From NCBI GenBank assembly GCA_944364615.1, contig CALVWF010000004.1:62001-126000 (forward strand): a stretch of DNA of 64,000 bases. Direction: 5' to 3'. Source of the DNA: an uncultured Clostridia bacterium. Its GTDB lineage: Bacteria; Bacillota; Clostridia; Christensenellales; CAG-314. Under the pieces are notes generated by a model that searched no databases, was not told the DNA's origin, and saw nothing but the letters and a program-made list of their open reading frames with translations. A program made the translations under genes and the position numbers. Below, in pieces: positions 1-6,914 of the stretch. Position 1 is the first letter of the stretch. Each line of letters starts with the position of its first letter.

Positions 1-75
1 CGTGCTGCCCGTCAGTATATTGAACAATGTCGTTTTACCGCTGTTTGGATTGCCGGCCAATGCTATTCTGATCAT
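1..75 (-). CDS. feoB: Ferrous iron transport protein B, N-terminal 25 residues
   Basis: The reverse strand from position 75 begins MIRIALAGNPNSGKTTLFN, the G1 (P-loop, GNPNSGKT) motif of the FeoB GTPase domain. The gene runs off the left edge of the window. Its ATG overlaps the stop of the preceding feoA by four bases (ATGA), so translation is probably coupled. FeoB is the membrane channel for Fe(II) uptake, with an N-terminal cytoplasmic G domain. Only the G1 motif is visible; the identification rests on this plus the two feoA genes upstream. Confidence 0.93.
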   Translation of the reverse strand, partial: MIRIALAGNPNSGKTTLFNILTGST

Positions 76-305
76 ATCTGCACCTCTACGGTCACACATG
101 CCGCTTCACTCTTGCGCAGAGTCAGTTCGTATCCGCGCAGCGTTATTTCAATCGGATCGCCCAAAGGCGCCGCCTTGCGCATATACACTTCCGCACCGTT
201 GGTCACTCCCATGTCAAACAATCTGCGACGTATTCTGCCTTCGCCTGACACTTCTTTTACTATTCCCTTTTCCCCTACGGTAAATTCGTCGAGTTTTTTT
301 AACAT
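72..305 (-). CDS. feoA: FeoA-family protein (second copy)
   Basis: A 77-residue SH3-like FeoA domain with the usual pattern of a mid-protein RLFDMGV segment followed by a GDPIEITLRGYELTLRKSEA stretch. FeoA is a small cytoplasmic partner that supports FeoB-dependent Fe(II) uptake. The start is preceded by GGAGG at good spacing. It overlaps the upstream feoA by seven bases and feoB by four, giving a compact feoA-feoA-feoB operon. It is the more canonical of the two copies. Confidence 0.92.
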   Translation of the reverse strand: MLKKLDEFTVGEKGIVKEVSGEGRIRRRLFDMGVTNGAEVYMRKAAPLGDPIEITLRGYELTLRKSEAACVTVEVQI

Positions 306-532
306 ATTTCCTCCTTAGCCTCCGTCACAAGTATTCTTGTGGCAATATTTCTGTCCAATGCCAACCTGCCCTGCTTTACAAGACAAATAACACTGCCTCC
401 GGATCGGGAAACAACTTCAATACTGCCGTTGACTGTTATTCCCAGATTTTCCATATGCTTTTTAGTCCTGTCATCCAGTACAAGTTTTGTTATTTTCAAC
501 AAAACATTGACAGGAGCAATTACGATGGGCAT
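299..532 (-). CDS. feoA: FeoA-family protein (first copy)
   Basis: A 77-residue FeoA domain when started at MPIVIAP. I chose this internal ATG at 532 because AAGGAGGT lies four bases upstream, while the longer reading frame to 574 would start inside a palindrome with no ribosome site. The protein contains HMENLGITVNGSIEVVSRSG and a C-terminal ALDRNIATRILV segment typical of FeoA. It is the first gene of the feo operon. The two FeoA proteins differ substantially, so they are not a recent duplication; paired FeoA genes are common in Clostridia. Confidence 0.88.
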   Translation of the reverse strand: MPIVIAPVNVLLKITKLVLDDRTKKHMENLGITVNGSIEVVSRSGGSVICLVKQGRLALDRNIATRILVTEAKEEIC

Positions 533-571
533 AAATACCTCCTTAAAGCCGATAACAATAAATGTGTTTGT

Positions 572-593
572 CAAGTTCGCCTAAGCGAACTTG
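572..593 (-). promoter_or_regulatory. Perfect inverted repeat in the feoA leader
   Basis: Arms CAAGTTCGC and GCGAACTTG (9 bp, perfect) flank the four bases CTAA, about 40 bases before the feoA start. A related, less perfect copy lies at 697-718. The position and the gene it precedes suggest a metal-sensing repressor site (DtxR/MntR/Fur-like), but the sequence does not fit the classic Fur box, so the regulator is unknown. Confidence 0.55.
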
Positions 594-696
594 CGTATAA
601 AATTTAAAGGCAACCGAGCCTTTGACATTGCTTGCGGCTGATTGCTGCAACCTGATCAGCCGATTGTGTTACGAATGCAAATGAGGCGAAGACAGA

Positions 697-718
697 CAAG
701 TTCACATAAGCGAACACT
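697..718 (-). promoter_or_regulatory. Second, imperfect copy of the feo leader repeat
   Basis: CAAGTTCAC-ATAA-GCGAAC matches the perfect palindrome at 572-593 at most positions. It lies just downstream of the inferred feo transcription start (near 749), where a bound repressor would block the polymerase. Confidence 0.45.
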
Positions 719-755
719 GACGTTTAAAGAAAATCAACCTCAGTTGACTACCACA

Positions 756-784
756 ATAGTAGCACTGTAAAAGAGGTCTGTCAA
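756..784 (-). promoter_or_regulatory. Sigma-A promoter of the feo operon
   Basis: On the reverse strand TTGACA (784-779), a 17-base spacer and TACTAT (761-756). Transcription would start near 749 and give a leader of about 215 bases containing both feo repeats. Confidence 0.75.
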
Positions 785-789
785 GCAAA

Positions 790-803
790 TTAGCATATGC
801 TAA
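790..803. promoter_or_regulatory. Perfect 14-bp palindrome TTAGCATATGCTAA
   Basis: It sits five bases upstream of the feo -35 box. The TTAG...CTAA ends resemble DtxR/MntR-family sites. It may bind a metal-dependent regulator; inferred from position and symmetry only. Confidence 0.45.
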
Positions 804-1015
804 CTAAAAAATCTAATTTTTTTTCGTAAAACTTATAAATATCTTCTGCCATACCGCAGTCTGACGGAAATACGTTCGCCGTAACAGGAAATTTGCGAAC
901 TTTTTATCGAAGTCGCCGCACTTCTGCTTTGTCCCCAATGTACCGTATGTATCCGATTGGTCATAGTAACGCATACTGTATATAACTTGACTGTAAGGTT
1001 ACAATTAATTGAGAG
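804..1015. other. Intergenic part between divergent promoters
   Basis: The 575-1089 gap separates feoA from the small membrane protein gene. The feo control elements occupy 572-803 and the forward promoter 1016-1044. In the remainder I see no gene, RNA motif or repeat. Confidence 0.5.
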
Positions 1016-1044
1016 TTGACACTGCAAGTCAATGTTGATATAAT
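1016..1044 (+). promoter_or_regulatory. Consensus sigma-A promoter with a 5'-end hairpin
   Basis: TTGACA (1016-1021), 17 bases, TATAAT (1039-1044): a perfect consensus. The expected start is near 1051, right before a GCGCGC-AAT-GCGCGC stem (1053-1067). A stem at the very 5' end of an mRNA commonly protects it from decay. It drives the gene at 1090. Confidence 0.85.
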
Positions 1045-1089
1045 TAAAAAAAGCGCGCAATGCGCGCCGTTTATCAGGAGGTAAAAAAA

Positions 1090-1392
1090 ATGAAACAGAC
1101 AATTTCCGCTATTTTCGATATAATCGGTGAAATTCTGGCAGTTTTGCTTGTAGTGGTTTACGCACTGCTCATAATAAACGCAAAGTACCCGTTTATACCC
1201 GAAGGCGTGGTAATGAATATATTCCTTGTACTTAAGACCTACGGTTCGCTTGCGCTTGTGGGAATTGTAGGAATGGAAGCGATGTCAAAACGCAACATAA
1301 TTTTCCAGATAATTTTTCTTGCGATGATCGCTTTGATAGTTGTGTTCCTGTTCTTCCCCGAAACCTATACCAATTTTATGGGATTGTTCTGA
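1090..1392 (+). CDS. Small integral membrane protein, unknown function
   Basis: A 100-residue protein with three hydrophobic helices (about residues 10-30, 42-65 and 72-92) and almost no soluble part. The ATG at 1090 is chosen because AGGAGG precedes it by eight bases; a longer frame to 1060 has no ribosome site. I do not recognise a family. It has its own consensus promoter and a strong terminator, so it is a monocistronic, probably well expressed gene. It is divergent from the feo operon, but nothing in the sequence links it to iron. Confidence 0.75.
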   Translation: MKQTISAIFDIIGEILAVLLVVVYALLIINAKYPFIPEGVVMNIFLVLKTYGSLALVGIVGMEAMSKRNIIFQIIFLAMIALIVVFLFFPETYTNFMGLF

Positions 1393-1421
1393 TACTTCGG
1401 TACAAACAGCAACAGCGTGTG

Positions 1422-1452
1422 ACGCCGCCCGTTTTATTCGGGCGGCGTTTTA
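1422..1452 (+). terminator. Rho-independent terminator
   Basis: Stem ACGCCGCCCG / CGGGCGGCGT (10 bp), loop TTTTATT, then TTTT. It ends the transcript of the gene at 1090-1392. Confidence 0.9.
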
Positions 1453-1492
1453 AGTCGGCAAATAGCAACGCTTAAAGAAAAGTTTATATAAA

Positions 1493-1525
1493 AAGGCGGT
1501 ACGGGCTTATTGTCCGTACCGCCTT
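1493..1525 (-). terminator. Rho-independent terminator
   Basis: A 12-bp stem AAGGCGGTACGG / CCGTACCGCCTT with a 9-base loop. On the reverse strand it is followed by a T-rich run. It lies just after the stop of the lipoprotein gene at 1544. Confidence 0.88.
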
Positions 1526-1543
1526 GAATTTTGATAAAAATCG

Positions 1544-4500
1544 TTACTTTGCAAATCCTCTGAATACCACTCCGACGTATTCGGAACCTATTTTAAGATA
1601 CACGATCAGGTCGGAAGAAGTTTCCTGAGACATATCGCCCGCTACTGCAGTAAATCCCGTACCGTTAAAATACATCCAGGTATTTCCGCAGTTTACGACG
1701 GGTGCGCCTGCCTGCATTACGAGAGGCTTTATCGTGGAAACAAACGTCGGATCTGTCATCGAGAACAACTTACCTGCCAAGGTAAAGTCAACGTCGACGG
1801 GATTGAGGTTTGTGGCAAGTTCCGCCGTGTTGGGAATAAGCGCAGCAACGGCGTTGAATGCTATTCCGTCGCCCTTGTTTACCGTAAAGGTGTAATTCTT
1901 GTTGGAAATAAGGGACATAAGAGACTGCAACTCTGCTCCGTATCCTGCCGCGTTGTTGATTACAAACCATGTTTCCTGACCGGACAGTTCTCCCGTCAGT
2001 ACCGTCAGTTCGTCCACGCTCCACTTTGAGTTGACGTATCCTGCGGAAGGATTGGTGTTGGCGTCTTCGAGAACGAACAAAGGTCCGCCTGCATTTTCCA
2101 TAATACAGTTAGTGATTGTGCCTCCTGCCGTCTGCCAATCGAATACCATGTTGCTGTATGAATCGTACCACTTGCAGTTTGATATAGTGTTATATCCTAC
2201 AAGATCGGGATTTGTTCCGTCAAGATCCGCAATGAGATTCGTAAAGAAGTTACGCGAAACGATGTTGTCTATTGTGACGTTTTTAGCATTGGAGTGAATG
2301 AGCAAAAGTCCCTGAGGTCCGTTTACTTCTTCACGGGGAGCATTGCCCAGAACAGACAGGTCGTAAATTGCCGAATCGGTTGTGACGACACCCTGACTGC
2401 GCTGTATACTTTCGAAACCGAACAGCGAATAGTGAGGTTCGGTGGAAAAACTTCCGTCGGTCGGTTTCATTCCGGAGTCTACCACTACTTTAATGTCGTC
2501 CGCAACGGTTATCTGGTGATAGTTTCCGTACAAAGTTACGGTGCCTGTGTGACCGTACAAAGCACGCTGCGTCAGATTGCCGTGATCCGATGCGTACTTA
2601 CCTTCGCGCAAAGATCCTTCGAGATAGTCCCCGAGTGTTTTGGGATCGTCCGCACTGTACTTCGCGTTGCTGTACGAACTCTTTACCGAATCGAAATCCG
2701 TATCGGTGCTGTTAAAGAAGTAGCCTTGTGGCAGATTTTCTCTTGCAACGTCAATGTTTGCGTGAATGAACACTGCTTTCAATGTAGCGGCATAGTCTCC
2801 TATAGACTGCGTATCCCAGGGCATTGTCTGTGCGTGAAGGGGTTCCATTGCATTGGTGTGCACGTTGTCGAATACCGACAGACTGAGTGCGTCGTACACA
2901 TTGTAACCTTCTTCCACCGCCACTTCGATGTCAAAGGACGAAGATCCGCCCAGCAATGTTGAATCGTAAATGCTTGACAGCGCAATTGTAATCTTGTAAG
3001 TGTTGCCTGCGGCGTCATCGGTAAACTGATATCTGTTATCCTTTATCGACACATGCGCAGACAATTCTTCATCCTGCAATTTAACGTAGGAATTTTCATT
3101 CCACAGATAAACGGTTGCTACAGTCTGAATGTTTTCGATGTTCTGCTGTTTGTCGTCCGTTGCGGAAGGTATAAACACAAAAGGATTGTCTGTTCCGACA
3201 CGGTAAGGTCTGTCTGTTACAAAGAAACTGTTGACGCCTTCGGTGTTTTTACCGTCCAGATACTGCTGATATCCCAACGAATAGGTAAACTTAGTTACCT
3301 TTGCAAGAGCGTTTACGGTAATTGTCGTTTCAACCTTCTTGGTGTTGAGTATCTGACCCGACACCGTCAATGTATAGGTAAGAGTATAAGTGCTTGTTCC
3401 GGGAGTGTTCATTTCCGGCAGATCGTAAGTCATTCCTGTACTGTTGTAGGCAACTTCTTCCGTCGAACCGTCTGTGTAATGCAATATTACGGTACAAGCA
3501 GGCTGGAATGTTTCGCCGACGTTGTAAACAGTCTTCAATGTATCTTCCTTTACCGTAATTTCTGAAACTCCTATTACCTTCAACTGTATCGGGTCGGAAT
3601 CCACTGAACCTACTTTAACGGAAAAATCTTTATCTCCTACCACTTTGGTATCGATGGGAGTAAATGTAACGCGACTGTCCGTTGCATCCACGGTTACGGG
3701 TTCCGCCACGTTTTCATAGGTGATAACTACCGTAAACCTGCTGTAATCGACAGCCTGTCCCTGCTTATAGGTCAACGAACCTTGCGCCGACAACTGTACT
3801 CCCGTTACCTTTGCGGTATCCGTGTTGACTGTAAACGTTACGGAAGTCTCCTTGCCTTGGTAGGTGATTTTAAGCGTATATTCGCCCGCAAACGTGATTT
3901 CGGGTTTGTCAAGCGTAATTACGGAAAGATTTTCCCCTACCGTCAGTTCCTTTGTCTCGTTGTTGTCGTATTTTACTATAAGCACTATAGCGTTGTAATT
4001 TATTTCGGCGGCAGTTTCGTATTCTTCGTCGAAAGTGCCTTCCTTGACTGTAATCGACGCGACCTTGGGAAGTTCTTTGACCGTAACGCTTACGGTTACG
4101 CTTTTACCTGCGTATTGCAATGTCAACTGTTTGATTCCCGCAGAAGAAGTGTCGATTGCACTGTGCGTGATCTGTCCTTCTGTATTTGTAACCGTTGTCT
4201 TGTTTCCGTCGGAATACACGACTTCTATTTCGATTGTTGAGTAATCGGGAGTGTCTCCTACATTGTAAGTGAGTTCGAAAGACCCGTCCACCAATTTAAT
4301 CTCGGTAACGGTAGCCTGTGCGGTCACCACTACCGGAATCAACTTGGAAAATCCGAGATACTCTATACGGATATTCTTGTTTCCTTGCGTGTCTGTGCTT
4401 ATTCCGCTGAAAGAAACGCCTTTTTGTTCAAATTCGCTGTAATTTATGGTTTCGGAAGTGCCGTTGTCGTATTTGACGGTAATGGACAAACCGCTGTAAT

Positions 4501-4648
4501 CCACGACGTCTCCCACAATATACTGAGTCTTGAAACCGTCAACGTTGAACTGTACGTCCGTAACTGCCGGCTGGCAGGCGGCAAGTACAAACACATTGGC
4601 ACTTACAAGCACAACGGCAAGTATTATTGCCACTAATTTCCTCTTCAT
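1544..4648 (-). CDS. Large lipoprotein with five Ig-like domains and a beta-helix-like C-terminus
   Basis: 1034 residues. The N-terminus is a lipoprotein signal ending in the lipobox LAAC (Cys about 25), so it is anchored on the outer face of the membrane. Residues about 30-450 hold five similar units of some 80 residues, each with a YxVGDxxDYS-like start and a VTVKYDNG-like middle, matching bacterial Ig-like (Big_3 type) domains. A linker follows, and residues about 590-1034 look like a right-handed beta-helix with Asn-rich turns (for example NVTIDNIVSRNFF and GTITNCIMEN), as in polysaccharide lyases, but I see no catalytic motif. The likely role is binding or cutting an extracellular glycan. 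RBS AGGAG precedes the start. It lies downstream of the ABC exporter genes but is separated from them by 155 bases. Confidence 0.8.
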   Translation of the reverse strand: MKRKLVAIILAVVLVSANVFVLAACQPAVTDVQFNVDGFKTQYIVGDVVDYSGLSITVKYDNGTSETINYSEFEQKGVSFSGISTDTQGNKNIRIEYLGFSKLIPVVVTAQATVTEIKLVDGSFELTYNVGDTPDYSTIEIEVVYSDGNKTTVTNTEGQITHSAIDTSSAGIKQLTLQYAGKSVTVSVTVKELPKVASITVKEGTFDEEYETAAEINYNAIVLIVKYDNNETKELTVGENLSVITLDKPEITFAGEYTLKITYQGKETSVTFTVNTDTAKVTGVQLSAQGSLTYKQGQAVDYSRFTVVITYENVAEPVTVDATDSRVTFTPIDTKVVGDKDFSVKVGSVDSDPIQLKVIGVSEITVKEDTLKTVYNVGETFQPACTVILHYTDGSTEEVAYNSTGMTYDLPEMNTPGTSTYTLTYTLTVSGQILNTKKVETTITVNALAKVTKFTYSLGYQQYLDGKNTEGVNSFFVTDRPYRVGTDNPFVFIPSATDDKQQNIENIQTVATVYLWNENSYVKLQDEELSAHVSIKDNRYQFTDDAAGNTYKITIALSSIYDSTLLGGSSSFDIEVAVEEGYNVYDALSLSVFDNVHTNAMEPLHAQTMPWDTQSIGDYAATLKAVFIHANIDVARENLPQGYFFNSTDTDFDSVKSSYSNAKYSADDPKTLGDYLEGSLREGKYASDHGNLTQRALYGHTGTVTLYGNYHQITVADDIKVVVDSGMKPTDGSFSTEPHYSLFGFESIQRSQGVVTTDSAIYDLSVLGNAPREEVNGPQGLLLIHSNAKNVTIDNIVSRNFFTNLIADLDGTNPDLVGYNTISNCKWYDSYSNMVFDWQTAGGTITNCIMENAGGPLFVLEDANTNPSAGYVNSKWSVDELTVLTGELSGQETWFVINNAAGYGAELQSLMSLISNKNYTFTVNKGDGIAFNAVAALIPNTAELATNLNPVDVDFTLAGKLFSMTDPTFVSTIKPLVMQAGAPVVNCGNTWMYFNGTGFTAVAGDMSQETSSDLIVYLKIGSEYVGVVFRGFAK

Positions 4649-4803
4649 TTTTAACTCCTGTTGTTTGTTTGGTTTGATTGATCTATGTTAACACAGCAAA
4701 AATGCTGGATTTTTAAACAGCGTCGGCTGCAAAAACAATTGTATTGTGCCGTTACCGTGCTCTGTAACATTCCGCACTCGGTAATTGTTACCGAAACGAC
4801 CTG

Positions 4804-5256
4804 TCATTTGACGCCCCAAAGCGAGGCGTTTGTAAAAGTTATCATTTGCTGATCGGGCATTTGCGCATAAACGTCGCATCTTACCGTAACGTTTCTGCCG
4901 TCTGTGGAATAGATACGCACACTGACCATACCGGGTTTGTAAAACAGAATGTTTCCGCTGATAAATTCTGCCACATCGGTATCCGATTGGTAGTAAATTT
5001 CCACCTTGACAGCATTTCTCTCAGTGGCGTTTTCCGGCAAAGCCTCGAATGTCAGCGGGACTGTCAGTCCTTCGGTGTAATCGAACAACATATACAACGT
5101 ATTGTCCGGACGTGTAACGAGTTCGGTGTTGGTGATGTTTATCTGCGTTATATATACAACGGGATTATAGGAAGAAATTTCCAGTCCGAAAAATCCCACA
5201 ACCGCAATGGAAACAAAGTAGATGACTGCTATTACGATAACTGTTGATTTTTTCAT
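4804..5256 (-). CDS. Membrane-anchored protein linked to the ABC exporter
   Basis: 150 residues with one N-terminal helix (about 5-26) and an extracytoplasmic remainder that appears all-beta, ending in a segment like an Ig/Big domain (KPGMVSVRIYSTDGRNVTV). No family recognised. GGGAGG precedes the ATG. It follows the permease gene by 14 bases, so it probably belongs to the same operon and could be an accessory subunit of the exporter; that is inference from position. Confidence 0.7.
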   Translation of the reverse strand: MKKSTVIVIAVIYFVSIAVVGFFGLEISSYNPVVYITQINITNTELVTRPDNTLYMLFDYTEGLTVPLTFEALPENATERNAVKVEIYYQSDTDVAEFISGNILFYKPGMVSVRIYSTDGRNVTVRCDVYAQMPDQQMITFTNASLWGVK

Positions 5257-5270
5257 GCAATCGTCCTCCC

Positions 5271-6914
5271 TTACTTTTCCATATAATACAATCTGACTCT
5301 TATAAAGAACAGATAAAGTCTCGCGCCCAAAAATACTGCGGCTACAAGCAGTATTTTGACAAATGCCAGCGTCTGACCTTCCTTCAGCAGGAAATATACC
5401 GCAAACGCAAACAGCGCCGACAGAAGAAAGGAAAGCACGGTGGCTTTTCTTTCGTTGGGATTGTCAAAGGACACGCCTACAGTGGAATACTGACGGCTTT
5501 GAGGATTCATTATGTCCAACTCGGCGCTCCAGAAAATGTATGCCACGTTGACGAATATTCCTATAAAGCACAGTAATGCCGAGTCCACCGCACTTGCACC
5601 CGTTACGCTCTTGTACGCTATTACGGAAAGAGCAACCGACAGCGAGGTTGCCGCAAGGCTGACTGCAAGTTTTGCCACAACGCTGTTGGCGTAACTTACG
5701 GGACGCGTCTTGATAATATATCTTGCGTTTCCTTCACGGCTGTATACTGAGGCAAGCACGGAATTCTGCGACGTGGAAATAAGCAACAGAATCAGCACGT
5801 TGAATGCAACCGCCATATGCTGTCCGGCAAGTCTGGTGTTCATTGCCACGAAAGTTTTGTTGAGAAAAAGTATCGCAACGGGCAATATCATCACTTGCGA
5901 AAAAAGATGCACAATGTAGGTAAGACTGCGGAAATTGACAGTCAGTTCCTGTGACAACGCGCTGAATGCAACTGAATGTACCCTGTTGGGTTTTTGTCTG
6001 ACGTGGTCATTTTTTTCGAACTCAAACTGTTTGCTTGCCATGTACAGAAACAACGGACGGGCAAGCAGATACGCCACGCCCAACAACAAGGCAAGACTTG
6101 CGACAAGAATACCTAAAATTATAAATGTGTTTGCGGAAAACAGTCTGAATACATATCCCACAGTCTGTCCCACCACCATAACGGTCATATAATTTATAAG
6201 TGCAAACTTGTCGCACACAAATTGCAGCGCATCCTGAATAGCGTAGTAAATCTGTCCCCACTGTCCGACAAGGTTGATGTTTTCCGGAATAAGATTGATC
6301 AGTTTTACTATCAGATAAGTGATGCCTGCCAGTGCGAGCACGCTGAGAACTGCACGCAGAACGCCGTTGCGTATAATGCGCATGGCAAACATTGCGGGAA
6401 TACTGATAACCGCGCCCACCGCCACGGGAACAAGTGCGACAAGAAACACACAAGGTATCAGCCACAGGTAGTAGTACCAGACGTAACCGTTTACCATACC
6501 GAAAGCAATAAACAACGGCAAAGTGAACAGTATACTTTTTTTCAATTCGTAAATGTAGTAAAGCACCAACTTGGACATAAATACCATGTTGGAACTTACA
6601 GGCATTGTGAGCAGCACCTTGTTGTCTGCGGCAAAATACAGTGCTTTCGTAAGTCCTACGGTGCAACTAAGCATCGACAGCAACTGCATGGCGATAAATA
6701 TGACAGACAGCACATTGATGGGCAGGCTTTCCCAGAAAGAAAATATTCTGAGCATTACCGCAATACTGAACAGCAGGTAAATAATGGCAGTTACAACGGC
6801 AACGGACAAAAACGCAAGCACCGTTTTAAGAATAAGTTGACGTCTGTTTTTCACAAACGACAAGTTCAACTTGTCCTTCAACTGCATTAAAACAAGCGTT
6901 TTAAGGTATTTCAT
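5271..6914 (-). CDS. ABC-2-type exporter permease
   Basis: 547 residues with roughly twelve hydrophobic segments arranged in two halves and a polar stretch near residues 295-315 (about KQFEFEKNDHVRQKP). This resembles large putative ABC exporter permeases of Firmicutes rather than sugar importers. Its ATG overlaps the end of the upstream ATPase gene by four bases (ATGA), and GAGGTGG lies inside that gene as its ribosome site, so the two are co-translated. It would form the membrane channel for the adjacent ATPase. The substrate is not evident. Confidence 0.85.
   Translation of the reverse strand: MKYLKTLVLMQLKDKLNLSFVKNRRQLILKTVLAFLSVAVVTAIIYLLFSIAVMLRIFSFWESLPINVLSVIFIAMQLLSMLSCTVGLTKALYFAADNKVLLTMPVSSNMVFMSKLVLYYIYELKKSILFTLPLFIAFGMVNGYVWYYYLWLIPCVFLVALVPVAVGAVISIPAMFAMRIIRNGVLRAVLSVLALAGITYLIVKLINLIPENINLVGQWGQIYYAIQDALQFVCDKFALINYMTVMVVGQTVGYVFRLFSANTFIILGILVASLALLLGVAYLLARPLFLYMASKQFEFEKNDHVRQKPNRVHSVAFSALSQELTVNFRSLTYIVHLFSQVMILPVAILFLNKTFVAMNTRLAGQHMAVAFNVLILLLISTSQNSVLASVYSREGNARYIIKTRPVSYANSVVAKLAVSLAATSLSVALSVIAYKSVTGASAVDSALLCFIGIFVNVAYIFWSAELDIMNPQSRQYSTVGVSFDNPNERKATVLSFLLSALFAFAVYFLLKEGQTLAFVKILLVAAVFLGARLYLFFIRVRLYYMEK

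Noticed and set aside
572..593. Fur box before feoA
   Set aside because: The repeat does not fit the GATAATGATAATCATTATC pattern.
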